NCBI GenBank assembly: GCA_965221635.1
Contig: OZ244902.1
Span: forward strand, 1,612,001-1,676,000
Origin: JAAXHB01 sp965221635
GTDB lineage: Bacteria > Actinomycetota > Acidimicrobiia > Acidimicrobiales > Aldehydirespiratoraceae
Length of the DNA: 64,000 nt
Direction of reading: 5' to 3'
A program made the translations under genes and the position numbers. The notes under the pieces are model-generated. The model searched no databases. It saw only the letters and a program-made list of their open reading frames with translations, and had not been told where the DNA came from. Below are positions 53,251 through 63,726 of the stretch, piece by piece (the first letter of the stretch is position 1; every line of letters begins with the position of its first letter).

Positions 53251-54300
53251 ATGACCCCGCCAGCCCAAGGTCGGCAGTCTCCGCCGGGTGGTGCGGGCGA
53301 GCCGATTGTGGTGCAAGCCGCGGGGCGGGACGTGAAGGTGACCAACCCGCACAAGGTGTTCTTCGGTGCCCGTGGCGAAACCAAGCTCGACCTGGTGCGC
53401 TACTACCTGTCTGTGGCCGAGCCCCTGATGGCGGCCATGGGCGGGCGGCCGGTGCTGTTGGAGCGTTACCCCGACGGCGCGTCCGGGTCGTCGTTCTTCC
53501 AAAAGCGGGTACCGAAAGGCGCCCCGGAGTGGCTGCGAACCATGGTGGTGAGCACACCCGCGGGCACGCTCAGCAACGCAATGGTGGCCCAAGACGTGGC
53601 CCATGTGATCTGGGCGGTGAACATGGGATGTTTGGGCTTTCACGTGTGGCCGTTCAAGGCGATCGACCCGGCCCACGCCGATGAGTTGCGCATCGATCTC
53701 GACCCGCAACCCGGAGTGACCTTCGAAGAAGTGCGCGAAGCCGCCCGTGAGGTTCGTGGAGCCTTCGACGAGCTGAACATGGCGTGCCTTCTCAAAACCT
53801 CGGGCAGTCGCGGCCTGCACGTGTACGTGAGGCTCGCACCCCGCTGGGATTCGTACACAGTGCGGGCCGCGGCGGTGGCCCTGGCCCGAGAGCTGACGCG
53901 CCGCCGCCCGGATCTGATCACCGACGCCTGGTGGAAGGAACAACGCGGCCGGCGGGTGTTCATCGACTACAACCAGAACGCACCCCACAAGACGGTGTTC
54001 GGGGCGTGGTCGGTGCGCCCCAGAGTGGGCGCCACCGTGTCCACCCCCATCACCTGGAACGAACTCGATTCGGTGAACCCCGACGAGCTCACCATCGCCA
54101 CAGTCCCCCAAAAAGTCGCCGCCGAGGGCGACCCCTGGGCAGCGCCATGCGACACTCACGCCAACCTGGAGCCGTTGTTGGCGTGGCATCGGCGCGACAT
54201 GGCCGACGGGTTGATGGACGCCCCGTGGCCGCCGGTGTACCCCAAGATGCCCAACGAACCACCCCGAGTGGCCCCCAGCCGAGCCCGCAAACCCGAGTAA
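53251..54300 (+). CDS. Stand-alone LigD-type polymerase/primase domain protein
   Basis: A 349-aa archaeo-eukaryotic primase-fold polymerase, as in the polymerase domain of LigD used in non-homologous end joining. Visible: VKVTNPHKVFFGARGETKLD, GSSFFQKRVPKGAPEWL, the catalytic DELRIDLDPQPGVTFEEV (DxD), LKTSGSRGLHVYV and RRVFIDYNQNAPHKTV. No ligase or phosphoesterase domain is attached, and no Ku gene lies in the window. ATG 53251 is chosen; GTG 53236 is in frame. Mycobacteria have similar stand-alone copies (PolD1/PolD2) that act in base excision repair, which may be the role here. Confidence 0.88.
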   Translation: MTPPAQGRQSPPGGAGEPIVVQAAGRDVKVTNPHKVFFGARGETKLDLVRYYLSVAEPLMAAMGGRPVLLERYPDGASGSSFFQKRVPKGAPEWLRTMVVSTPAGTLSNAMVAQDVAHVIWAVNMGCLGFHVWPFKAIDPAHADELRIDLDPQPGVTFEEVREAAREVRGAFDELNMACLLKTSGSRGLHVYVRLAPRWDSYTVRAAAVALARELTRRRPDLITDAWWKEQRGRRVFIDYNQNAPHKTVFGAWSVRPRVGATVSTPITWNELDSVNPDELTIATVPQKVAAEGDPWAAPCDTHANLEPLLAWHRRDMADGLMDAPWPPVYPKMPNEPPRVAPSRARKPE

Positions 54301-54312
54301 CGGGAGACAACC

Positions 54313-55290
54313 ATGAAGCCGAGCCTGTCTATTCACTTGGTGAACTTCGCAGCCGAACCAAAGGAGACCCAGGCGCCGCCTGGCCCGGATCGACCCGGCG
54401 GCGAGGGCGGGATTCCCGACAAGTGGCAGCGAATGTTCGACCTGGCCGAGGCCGCGGACGCCGCGGGGTTCGGCAGGGTGGCCGTGTCGGATCACGTGGC
54501 CATGGGGGAGCGGCTCGATCGTTACGGCGACCCGGCCCGTGGTGGGATGGCCGGGGGTCGTCAGCCCACCGGGCCCGACGGTGACTGGCTGGAGCCGCTC
54601 ACCGTGCTTGCTGCGGTTGGCGCCCGCACCTGCAACGTGCGCCTCAGCACCGCCGTGCTGATTGCCGCGCTTCGCCGTCCGGTGGTATTGGCCAAAACCG
54701 CGGCCACGATCGACGCGCTCACCGGCGGTCGTCTCGACCTGGGAGTGGGAGTCGGCTGGCAGCAAGAGGAATACGAAGCCGCAGGCGTGGATTTCGCAAC
54801 CAGGGGACAAGCCCTCGATCACACCCTGGAAGTGTGCGAGCAGTTGTGGACTCGCACCCGGGCGTCACACGAATCGCCGGGGCTGAGCTTCCGCAACATC
54901 CACCAGGCGCCCAAACCGGTGGCGGGTGTGGTGCCGATCTGGGTGAGTGGCACCATCAACGCCCGAGCCATGCGACGCCTTGCCCGCTTCGGGCGGGGTT
55001 GGATCCCCTGGGGCGCCGACGCCGCAAACCTGGCCGAATCGATCCCCCGCATGCGTGCCGCTGTGGCCGCCGAAGGTGGCGATCCGGAGGTGATCGAAGT
55101 GGCGGGCAACCTCGCGGTGGTGCGCGACAGCCAAGGGAACCCCGACATGGCAGCCACCGTCGCCCCGGCCGGTGCGCTGGCCTCAGCGGGTGTGACCGAC
55201 TTTCGGGTGTCGTTGCGGCCCCCGGCGGGCACACAAGCCGCCACCGAGTATCTGAGCGAGTGGGTGGACGCCTTCAACGCCGCTCTGTGA
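54313..55290 (+). CDS. LLM-class F420-dependent oxidoreductase
   Basis: A 325-aa luciferase-like protein of the type annotated as F420-dependent or nitrilotriacetate-monooxygenase-like. Features: GFGRVAVSDHVAMGE, TCNVRLSTAVLIAALRRPVVLAKTAATIDALTGGRLDLGVGVGWQ, and VPIWVSGTINARAMRRLARFGRGWIPWG. GGGAGA lies 6 nt before ATG 54313, 12 nt after the polymerase gene. The substrate is unknown. Confidence 0.86.
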   Translation: MKPSLSIHLVNFAAEPKETQAPPGPDRPGGEGGIPDKWQRMFDLAEAADAAGFGRVAVSDHVAMGERLDRYGDPARGGMAGGRQPTGPDGDWLEPLTVLAAVGARTCNVRLSTAVLIAALRRPVVLAKTAATIDALTGGRLDLGVGVGWQQEEYEAAGVDFATRGQALDHTLEVCEQLWTRTRASHESPGLSFRNIHQAPKPVAGVVPIWVSGTINARAMRRLARFGRGWIPWGADAANLAESIPRMRAAVAAEGGDPEVIEVAGNLAVVRDSQGNPDMAATVAPAGALASAGVTDFRVSLRPPAGTQAATEYLSEWVDAFNAAL

Positions 55291-55405
55291 TGCCGTCGCC
55301 CACAATCCGCAAGTCGTGCCCAGCGCCCAGGGCCCTGGTCGCGCTTACCGGGTTGATCACCTGACGCCACCAGCCGGCCCATCAGCCAACACCCCGACAA
55401 GCATT

Positions 55406-55591
55406 GGTCATGCTCACCGGGGCCCATCGGAACTGTGCCTGCTCGACTCCGAGCGTCTCGGCCCAAAGAAGTGTCGGTCATCTGTGCCGGGTTCATCATC
55501 GGAGATGTGCGTGCTCGATTCCGAGCGCGTCGGCCACAAGAAATGTTGGCCATGCTTACCGGGTTCTTCATCAGGGGTGCTTGCATTGAGC
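55406..55591 (+). repeat. Direct repeats of about 70 bp before the MacAB-like operon
   Basis: Two and a half diverged units start at 55406, 55476 and 55548. The first two share TGCTCGA(C/T)TCCGAGCG and CTCGGCC / GTCGGCC followed by AAGAA; the second and third share ACCGGGTTC or GCCGGGTTC and TTCATCA or ATCATC. The 334-bp gap 55291-55624 otherwise holds nothing recognisable apart from the ribosome binding site of the next gene. Confidence 0.7.
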
Positions 55592-55624
55592 CGTCACCAA
55601 ATTCGCAGTCCAGGGAGTCACCAC

Positions 55625-56530
55625 ATGTCGAGATTCGTTTCAAGCAAAGGCGCGGCAAGGTCGCTTGCGGCTGTCACTGTCGCAATGGCGCTGTGGGCAA
55701 CAGCGTGCGGCGGTGAGGACACCGGCGGCCTCGCAACGCTGGTGGGCACCACCTCGGAGTCCGCAGCGTCCGACACCGCAGACCGGGCCACCGCAGATCG
55801 GGGAACCGACACCACGAGTTCTGCTGACGAGCAGGGAACGTCATCCCAGGACGAGTCGTCAACCAGCGACGACGACCTGTCCCAAGGCTCCGGAGCGGCC
55901 GACGGCTTGCAGGCAGCCCCCAGCATCGAGGACACCCCAAGCACTACCGCCGACGCAAACGCCGCTGACGCCACCGACAGCGGAGACGGCGACCCTGAGG
56001 CCGCCGAGCAGCAGGTGACCGTGAGCGACGACCTCAGCGACGAGGAGTACTTGTTGGAGTTCGCGGAGTGCATGCGCAGCAACGGCGTGGAGTTCCCCGA
56101 CCCGGTGATCGAAGCCGACGGCACCGTCTCGTTCGGGTTGCGACCCGGCGCAGGCGCGGGAGGCGCCGAAACCGCGGACCGTCTCCAGAGCATCGGCCGC
56201 GACCCCGACCTTCCCGCGGCGCGCGAAGCCTGCGAACCGATTCTGGAGAACGTGGCCCTCGGCTTCGGCCGTGGCGGGTTCGATCAGACAGAACTGCAGG
56301 ACACGCTGTTGGAGTTCGCTCAGTGCATGCGCGACAACGGCATCGACATGGGCGACCCCGACCTGAGCGAATTCGGCCCCGGCAGAGGCGACAACGAAGG
56401 CGGCGTCCGCTTCCAGCCGATCGACTTCGACGACCCCGACGTGCAAGCAGCCTTTGACATCTGCCAGGCAGAAGTGGCACTGCCCGGGCCGCCCGGCGGC
56501 GCAGCGCCACGACCCGGTGGGCAACGATGA
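55625..56530 (+). CDS. Predicted lipoprotein with two CMR-type repeats
   Basis: A 301-aa secreted protein. The N-terminal signal peptide ends in ALWATAC, with Cys28 as candidate lipidation site. A Ser/Thr/Asp-rich linker (about 35-130) leads to two repeats, EYLLEFAECMRSNGVEFPDP and LLEFAQCMRDNGIDMGDP, each with FAxCMRxNG. This motif is common in uncharacterised actinobacterial extracellular proteins. AGGGAG lies 7 nt before ATG 55625. The stop overlaps the adaptor gene by 4 nt, so it belongs to the ABC efflux operon and may be its periplasmic or surface partner. Confidence 0.8.
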   Translation: MSRFVSSKGAARSLAAVTVAMALWATACGGEDTGGLATLVGTTSESAASDTADRATADRGTDTTSSADEQGTSSQDESSTSDDDLSQGSGAADGLQAAPSIEDTPSTTADANAADATDSGDGDPEAAEQQVTVSDDLSDEEYLLEFAECMRSNGVEFPDPVIEADGTVSFGLRPGAGAGGAETADRLQSIGRDPDLPAAREACEPILENVALGFGRGGFDQTELQDTLLEFAQCMRDNGIDMGDPDLSEFGPGRGDNEGGVRFQPIDFDDPDVQAAFDICQAEVALPGPPGGAAPRPGGQR

Positions 56531-58748
56531 CCGCCGCAACGTCGAGGCGCAAAGCGCCATGGGTGATCGTGGGGCTGCTGGTGGTGGCCGTCGCCGTCAT
56601 CGCCGTGGTGGTGTTGACCCGTGACGACTCCGGCACCCAACAAGACGCCAACACCGAACTCACCACCACCGCAGTCACCAGAGCCGACCTTGCGGAGTAC
56701 CTGGAGATCAGCGGCACCCTCGACTACGCCGAAGAGGTCACCCTCGACGCTCGCAGCAGCGGCGTGCTCACCTACCTGGCGCCCGAAGGCGCCGTGGTGT
56801 CCCAGGGCGAGCAGCTGTACACGATCGTCAACGAACCCACCGCCGCCGAGAACGCCAACGTGCTCGCGCAACTCGAGTCGGCCCAACGGGACTTGATGAA
56901 CGCCCGCGACGATCTCGAAGAAGCCAACGACGATCCGTCGCAAGCCGATGTTGCGTCCGCGACCTCGGCGGTTTCCGACGCCGAGGAGGCCTTGGCGGAA
57001 CTGCTCGAACCGCCAAGCGACGCCGAGATCGACACTGCGGAGGCCGCCGTGCTCGACGCCCTCGAAACTCTCAACGACCTCCAGAACCCCACCGAAGCCG
57101 CCCTCGCAGCGGCGCGTTCGCAGCTCGCCAACGCCGAGCAAGCACAAGCCGACCTGCTCGAGGATCCCACTCGGGCCCAGATCGACACTGCCCAGGCGTC
57201 GGTGGCGTCGGCCAAGCAGGCGCTGGAGGATCTGCTCGCGGGGGCTTCGGTTGCCGATTTGGACGCAGCCCGCGCCGCGGTGAGCTCAGCCGAGGAGAAC
57301 CTCCAAACAGTGCTCGATGGCCCGTCACAAGCCGAGATCGCCAAGGCACGAGCCGACGTGATGCAAGCCGAGGAGGATCTCGACCCCTACAGCTACGACG
57401 CGGACGCCGCCGCCGCCGATGCCGACTGGCGCCTGGCGCTGCAAGCTCTCGACGATCTGCTGGCCAAACCCACCGAAGCGGAGATCGCAACCGCCGAAGC
57501 CGAAGTGGCCCGAGCCCGCGAAGACCTCGACGACCTGCTCGGCGGAGCTTCGGCTGCGGACGTGGAATCCGCAGAGGCCGCCCGCAACGACGCCGAGGAA
57601 GCCCTCGCCGATTTGTTGGAAGCACCATCGCAAGCCGAGATCGACGACGCTCAAGCCGCGGTGCTCGAAGCAGCCGAAGCGCTCGAGAATCTGGAGAACC
57701 CCACCGAAGCGGCGCTGGCCACGGCGCGCACACAGCTGGCCACCGCCCGCGAAGACCTCACCGACTTGCGAGAAGGCCCCACCCAAGCCCAGATCGAAAG
57801 CGCCGAGGCCGCGGTTCTGGTGGCCCAGGACGCGCTGGAGGATTTGCTCGCCGACACCGAACTCGATGAGATGGCGTTGTTGGAGCAGACCGTGGTGAGC
57901 GCCGAGGCGGCCCTCGAAAGCGCCGAAGCCGACGCGGCCATGCTGGCGGACGCGACCGGCGCCCGTGTGGTGATGTACGGCGAAACTCCCGTGTACCGCA
58001 CCATGACCCTCGGTGATGAGGGCCAGGACGTGCTCCAACTCGAAGCGAACCTCACCGATCTCGGTTTCGCAGACAGCGAAGGCTTCGAAGCTGACGGCGT
58101 GTTCGACGAAGCCACCGAAACCGCGGTGCGGGCCTGGCAGCAACAAACCGGCCGACACCTCGACGGAACCGTGGGAGACGAGGACGTGCTGTTCGTGGCG
58201 GGCCCGGTGCAGGTGGGCGAATGGGCCACCGGCGTGGAGCTCGGCCAGGAGCTTGCACAGGGTGCGGCGCTGGCCACGCTGGTGGTGATCGAAGCGCCGA
58301 TGGGCGGCGTGATGGCCACCACACAACAAGTGGTTGCCGCTTTGCCGTTGAGTGACCGTGACCTGGTGTCGGAGGGTTCGGAGGTGAACGTGGAACTGCC
58401 CGACGGCGCCGACGTTGCTGCCACGGTGATCTCGATAAGCCCGTCGCCGGTGCTCGACACGCAATCCGGTGAGAACACCGTGGACTTGACGATCCTGCTG
58501 AGCGCACCGGTGTCCGACGTGTGGATCGGCGCAACCACCGACGTTGAGATAGTGGAAACGCTGGTCGCCGACGCGTTGGTGGTGCCCGCCACCGCGCTGC
58601 TCGCACTGGTGGAGGGCGGCTACGCCGTGGAAGTCTCCGACGGCGCCGGCACCCGCCTGGTGGGCGTGGAGACCGGCCTGTTCGTGGACGGCGACGTGGA
58701 GGTTCAAGGCGGCTCGCTGTCGGTGGGCGATCAGGTGGTGATCCCCCG

Positions 58749-58752
<4 letters not shown>
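56527..58752 (+). CDS. HlyD/MacA-type adaptor with a very long coiled coil and a peptidoglycan-binding domain
   Basis: A 741-aa membrane-fusion-type protein. One transmembrane segment (about 12-30) is followed by a half lipoyl domain (GVLTYLAPEGAVVSQGEQLY) and about 370 residues of coiled coil made of repeats of the form PTxAEIxxAxAxVxxAxxxLxDLL. A PGB_1 domain follows at about 487-545 (VLQLEANLTDLGF, FDEATETAVRAWQQ), then the C-terminal beta domains. In MacA the hairpin spans the periplasm; here the PGB domain suggests anchoring to the thick wall. The ATGA and GTGA overlaps place it between the lipoprotein and ATPase genes. Confidence 0.85.
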
Positions 58753-59470
<718 letters not shown>

Positions 59471-59474
<4 letters not shown>

Positions 59475-60775
59475 CCAACGGCGCGCAAACCGAACCCGCA
59501 ACCGGCGCCGAAGCTGCCGCCGCCTCCACCGGCGTGGCTACCGACCCGGGTGCGGATGCCGGGGCAGGTTCCACCGGGGCGGCTTCGATAGCGCCCAGCA
59601 GGCTTCCCGCCACCGAAGTGGTGCGCGTCGGCCTGGCATCGCTTGGGGCTCGCAAGCTGCGGTCGGTGCTGTCCGCGTTGGGGATCGCCATCGGCATCGC
59701 CTCGCTGGTGGCGGTGCTGGGCCTTTCCGATTCGTCCAAGTCCGACCTGCTCGACCAGATCGGCGCGCTGGGCACCAACCTGTTGACCATTGAAGCGGGC
59801 ACCGGCTTCGGCGCAGGCGACGCCGCCCTGCCGAGCACAGCGGTTCAGATGGTGAGCCGGGTGGGAACCGTGGAGGCCACCTCCGCGGTGTACCCGATAG
59901 ACGCCGCGGTGTACCGCAACGACATGGTTCCCGCTGATCGCACCGGCGGCATTCAGGTGTACGGCACCGACCCGAACCTGCTCGAAACCCTCAACGGCGC
60001 CGTCGCCAACGGGTCGTTCATCACCGAGGGCACCAGGGCATACCCGGTGGCCGTGGTGGGGTCGGTGGCCGCCGAGCGTCTCGGTATCACAGACCTGCGT
60101 CACAGGGTGCTGCTGTACGTGGGTGAGCGCTGGGTGGAGGTGCTCGGAGTGCTCGAACCGTTCGCCTTGGCCGCGAACCTCGACCGTTCGGTGCTGGTGG
60201 GCGACCTCGCCGCCGAGACGTTCTACGACATAGACCTCAACCCCGCCGCTGTGTACGTGCGGGTGAACGAGGATTACATCGACGCCACAGTGGACATCCT
60301 CGGCGCCACGGTGGATCCCGAAAACCCCGAGGAGGTGGAGGTGAGCCGACCCTCCGACCTGCTCGAAGCCCGATCCGCGGCCGAGAGCACCTTCACCGGC
60401 CTGTTCCTGGGCCTCGGGGCGGTTGCGTTGCTGGTGGGAGGCATCGGCATCGCCAACGTGATGGTGATCGGCGTGATCGAACGCCGTGGTGAGATCGGCT
60501 TGCGTCGCGCCATCGGCGCCACCAGGGCGCACATTCGCCGACAGTTCCTGGTGGAGGCGCTGGTGCTGGCCGCTGCCGGTGGCGCCGCGGGGATCCTGCT
60601 CGGTGTGGCCGTCACCTACGGGTACGCCACCGCGCAAGGCTGGCGGGTGATCGTCCCCCCCGAAGCGTTGATCGGTGGGCTTGTGGCCGCCGCGGCCATC
60701 GGCGCCGTGGCGGGCCTGTACCCCGCCATTCGCGCAGCCAGGGTGTCACCAACCGAAGCGCTCAGATCCACCTGA
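59471..60775 (+). CDS. MacB/FtsX-type ABC transporter permease
   Basis: A 434-aa permease with four membrane segments in FtsX order. One segment lies near residue 65 (LRSVLSALGIAIGIASLVAVLG), then a large extracytoplasmic MacB_PCD domain (about 90-300) and three C-terminal helices (LFLGLGAVALLVGGIGIANVMVI and following) with the coupling sequence ERRGEIGLRRAIGATRAHIRRQFLVEA. The first 45 residues are an Ala/Gly/Thr-rich cytosolic extension. A 7-bp hairpin begins at its stop codon. With its ATPase and adaptor it forms a MacAB-like mechanotransmission pump or efflux system. Confidence 0.9.
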
Positions 60776-60792
60776 GCGGGCCAAGCCGCTCA
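60773..60792 (+). terminator. Terminator of the MacAB-like operon
   Basis: Perfect 7-bp inverted repeat TGAGCGG / CCGCTCA with a 6-nt loop; it starts at the permease stop codon. Confidence 0.55.
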
Positions 60793-60842
60793 CGGTCGGC
60801 GGCCCGGCTGGGTTGTCGCCGGACCGATGAGGGCGGGGTGCG

Positions 60843-60848
60843 TAACAT
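60843..60848 (+). promoter_or_regulatory. -10 element of a leaderless promoter
   Basis: TAACAT, 7 nt before ATG 60856. It decides the start of the following gene against GTG 60838. Confidence 0.5.
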
Positions 60849-60855
60849 CGCCGGC

Positions 60856-62403
60856 ATGCAAAGCGGCCCTCGCAACCCTTACCTGGCGAACAGCATCAAC
60901 TCGGTGGCTCACGCCCGCTGCGACCAGCAGGACTGCTACCCCGGCAGCGGCCCCGGCGGACCGTCGCAAGTGCTGTCACCCGATCAGCTCCAGTACACGC
61001 ACCTCGGGCCTGGTCATTTCGGCAGCCTGATCTCGTCTCCGTATCCCGACGGGCGGCGGGTGATCTGGTCGAACGGACGGCAGGTGATCGCCAAGGTGGA
61101 CTACGAAACCCTCGAGGTGCTGGCCACTCACCCCACCGGCACCGAGGACATCACCGACCCCGGCCAACTCGAAGACCTCGCCGAGGGGCTCGACGTGCTC
61201 GAAGGCGACGACGTGATCAACCACGCGATCGGCATCTCGATGCGATTCCTTACCGGCCTCGACGGCGTGTACGCCGCGCTGGACTGCGACAACACATTGT
61301 TCGTGGGGCGCTCGGATCACGTCGTGGCCTACGCAGAGGCCGACCCCACCGACCCGGCGAGCGCCATCACAGAACGTGGCCGCTGGTATCCGCCCGAGGA
61401 TGTGAACGGCCGTTTCCTGGGCATGAACATGACCTTCGACGGGCGGCTCGTGATCGCCACCGATCACGGATGGGTGGTGTGCCTCACCCGAGACTTCGGC
61501 GAGCATCACGCCGTGCAACTCCCCGGCGCCGCCGCCGACGCGGCGCTGCACTGCTCGCACCAGGCCGAGAAGTTCGGGCACACCGGATACGGATGGGTGC
61601 GCACCAGTACCTGTGTGGGCGACGACGGCGGGATTTACGTGAACTCGCTTGACCACCTGCACAAGGTGATGTGGACAGGAGAGCGCCTGTCGCTCGACGA
61701 AGCCGACGGGGCGTGGAGTTGCCCATACCGCAACAGCGGCGGCAACGGGTCTGGCACCACGCCCTCGCTGATGGGTTTCGGGCCCGACGAGGATCGCTTC
61801 GTGGTGATCGGCGACGGCGACGACGTGGTGAACATCACCTTGATATGGCGAGACGACATCCCCGACGACTGGCGGCAACTGCCGAATGCCCCGGATCGGC
61901 GGATCGCCGGGATAGGCCCGGCCAACATGGGCAACCCCGACCTGGCCGAAATCAAAACCGAGCAGTCGATCACCGTGAGCGGTTACGGCGCGATGACGGT
62001 GAACAACGAACCGGCTTCGGTGCCGCCGGGCTGGCCGCTGCGGGCGAGGCGAATGTTCAGCTTCATGCTCGGCCACAAAGCCCAGTTCACCCCCTACGGG
62101 CTGCACAAGTACCGGTGGGATCCGGTTCGGCGGGCGCTCGTGGAGGCGTGGGTGAACACCGAGGTGTCGTCACCCAATTCGGTGCCTGCGGTGGCCGAGG
62201 ACTCAAACCTGGTGTTCACCTGCGGCACCCGCAACGGCAAGTGGACAATCGAGGCGCTCGACTGGGAAACCGGCGAGAGCCGGTTCCATTTGGTGGTGGG
62301 CGGCTCGCGCTACAACACGCTCGGCGCCGGCATCTCCCTCGACGAGGAGGGCCGTCTGCTTTACGGCACGATCTTCGGCAAGCTGCGGCTGCTGGTTGCC
62401 TGA
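60856..62403 (+). CDS. Hypothetical protein, possible beta-propeller
   Basis: A 515-aa protein not recognised as a characterised family. It lacks a signal peptide or membrane segment. Strand-rich repeats such as GVYAALDCDNTLFVGRSD, NMTFDGRLVIATDHGWVV, VGDDGGIYVNSLDHLHKVMW and GISLDEEGRLLYGTIFGKL resemble blades of SMP-30 or PQQ-type propellers with D-G-x-hydrophobic turns. A DCYPGSGPGG segment and several Cys are near the N-terminus. ATG 60856 is chosen because the TAACAT element ends 7 nt before it. It is convergent with the next gene, with 3 nt between them. Confidence 0.65.
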   Translation: MQSGPRNPYLANSINSVAHARCDQQDCYPGSGPGGPSQVLSPDQLQYTHLGPGHFGSLISSPYPDGRRVIWSNGRQVIAKVDYETLEVLATHPTGTEDITDPGQLEDLAEGLDVLEGDDVINHAIGISMRFLTGLDGVYAALDCDNTLFVGRSDHVVAYAEADPTDPASAITERGRWYPPEDVNGRFLGMNMTFDGRLVIATDHGWVVCLTRDFGEHHAVQLPGAAADAALHCSHQAEKFGHTGYGWVRTSTCVGDDGGIYVNSLDHLHKVMWTGERLSLDEADGAWSCPYRNSGGNGSGTTPSLMGFGPDEDRFVVIGDGDDVVNITLIWRDDIPDDWRQLPNAPDRRIAGIGPANMGNPDLAEIKTEQSITVSGYGAMTVNNEPASVPPGWPLRARRMFSFMLGHKAQFTPYGLHKYRWDPVRRALVEAWVNTEVSSPNSVPAVAEDSNLVFTCGTRNGKWTIEALDWETGESRFHLVVGGSRYNTLGAGISLDEEGRLLYGTIFGKLRLLVA

Positions 62404-62406
62404 GGC

Positions 62407-63708
62407 TCAGTTTGGGAGCCACATCTTTGAGAGCTTGTGCTCACCCGCACGCTTGGCGATCGTCTCGCACGAGTCGCTGAAGAACCCACCGGTGATGCCA
62501 AGGTCGTAACCATCGGCTTGCCACAGACGGTTGGCGATCTTCTCGAGCGGTCCCTGGGTGACCGATTCCGCTTTGCCTTGCAGTTTGGCGACGTCTATTC
62601 CCGCCTGGTCGGCAAGCCATCCCATGGTGGTGTTGCACTTCGCTGATGGCGTCACGGACTGAATGACGGTGCTCGCCGTCCAGTTGTAGGTGGTGCCCTT
62701 GACCAGCGCTTGACCCGTTTCCCCGGCCGCCGTCTTGAGCCCGGACTTGCGCAAAGTGTCCGAAGCGTGTTTCACCACTCTCACCGCTGCGGTCACCCCG
62801 GATCCCGACAGGCCCGGCAACGGCACCAGTCCCAGCGCGTAGATCCCGGCCATCGCCCAGTCGCCGTGCAAGGCGTAGTAGATCGACCTGGCGCCGTCCA
62901 CCACGTCACCGATCACCGGCACGAAGGACACCATGTCAAGCGCTTCGCTCCAGCTGATCACGCTGTCGGGGTGGTGGTAGGCCCGGTCGTCGAGCACCTG
63001 GCGCACCGCGGCCGCGGTTTCGGGTGGCAGGTCGTAATCGGCGAGGAAGGACTCGAAGTCGCGTCTGCTGAGGCGTCCGTCGGGTTGGCCGCCACGCCCG
63101 GCGATGTCGATCAGCGAAGCGTGGGGAAGCAGCGTCGCCCACGCCTCGGTTTTGGCGATGAACGCGTCGATGTCGTCCAGGCTGAGCCGGCCGTCACGAT
63201 CGGTGGGGTCGTAGGCGAACTCGCCGCTGTAGGGGTTGGTGATGTACTCGTCGTTGTGTTTGGCGGTTTCCACCCGGTCAAAGAAGTCGTCGTGGTTCAG
63301 CAGCCACTCGGCTGCCTCGCTGGTTTCGTCGTCGAGCTGGTTGCGCGCCCATTCCAGGTCACGCCGCGACAGGATCCCGTCGCCGCGAGCGGGCTTGCCC
63401 CTCGATTCGATGGCGGTGAACATGACGCGGATGCGTTCCAGGGCGGCCAGGCCTGCGTTCATGTCGGCGCCGCCGGCGAGCACCACGGCGATTCGACCGC
63501 GAAGCCCGTCCGCTTGCTCACGCAGATCGGTGGCGGTTCGGCTCAACCCGCGTGGAACATCGGGTGTCGCTCCACGCAGCAGTTCCGACGCGTCCGCGAG
63601 AGGCTCAAGCAGCGCCCGCGCGTCGTCTTCGAGGTCTTCGGCGGCCACGGTCATGCGATGATGCAACTCCAACGCACGCTCAGCATCCAAAAGCATAAGA
63701 TCAGACAT
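62407..63708 (-). CDS. EF-hand-like repeat protein with polymorphic-toxin-like middle region
   Basis: A 433-aa protein. Residues 1-95 are helical, like WXG/LXG-type export heads (LELHHRMTVAAEDLEDDARAL). Then come three EF-hand- or dockerin-like loops of the form DGxLSxxD (GDGILSRRDLEWAR, DRDGRLSLDDIDAF, QPDGRLSRRDFESF). The middle MVSFVPVIGDVVDGARSIYY to YALGLVPLPGLSGS matches the pre-toxin linker seen in polymorphic toxins. The C-terminal 110 residues, with AKCNTTMGWLADQAG and CETIAKRAGEHKLSKMW, are unassigned and would be the effector domain. It has no signal peptide. No immunity gene is adjacent: the next gene on that side is convergent. Confidence 0.65.
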   Translation of the reverse strand: MSDLMLLDAERALELHHRMTVAAEDLEDDARALLEPLADASELLRGATPDVPRGLSRTATDLREQADGLRGRIAVVLAGGADMNAGLAALERIRVMFTAIESRGKPARGDGILSRRDLEWARNQLDDETSEAAEWLLNHDDFFDRVETAKHNDEYITNPYSGEFAYDPTDRDGRLSLDDIDAFIAKTEAWATLLPHASLIDIAGRGGQPDGRLSRRDFESFLADYDLPPETAAAVRQVLDDRAYHHPDSVISWSEALDMVSFVPVIGDVVDGARSIYYALHGDWAMAGIYALGLVPLPGLSGSGVTAAVRVVKHASDTLRKSGLKTAAGETGQALVKGTTYNWTASTVIQSVTPSAKCNTTMGWLADQAGIDVAKLQGKAESVTQGPLEKIANRLWQADGYDLGITGGFFSDSCETIAKRAGEHKLSKMWLPN

Positions 63709-63726
63709 GACACACATTGAAACACA

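Noticed and set aside
53131..54822. 563-codon minus-strand frame opposite the LigD-type polymerase and LLM genes
   Set aside because: Crosses two well-supported plus-strand genes; composition is typical of antisense frames in high-GC DNA.
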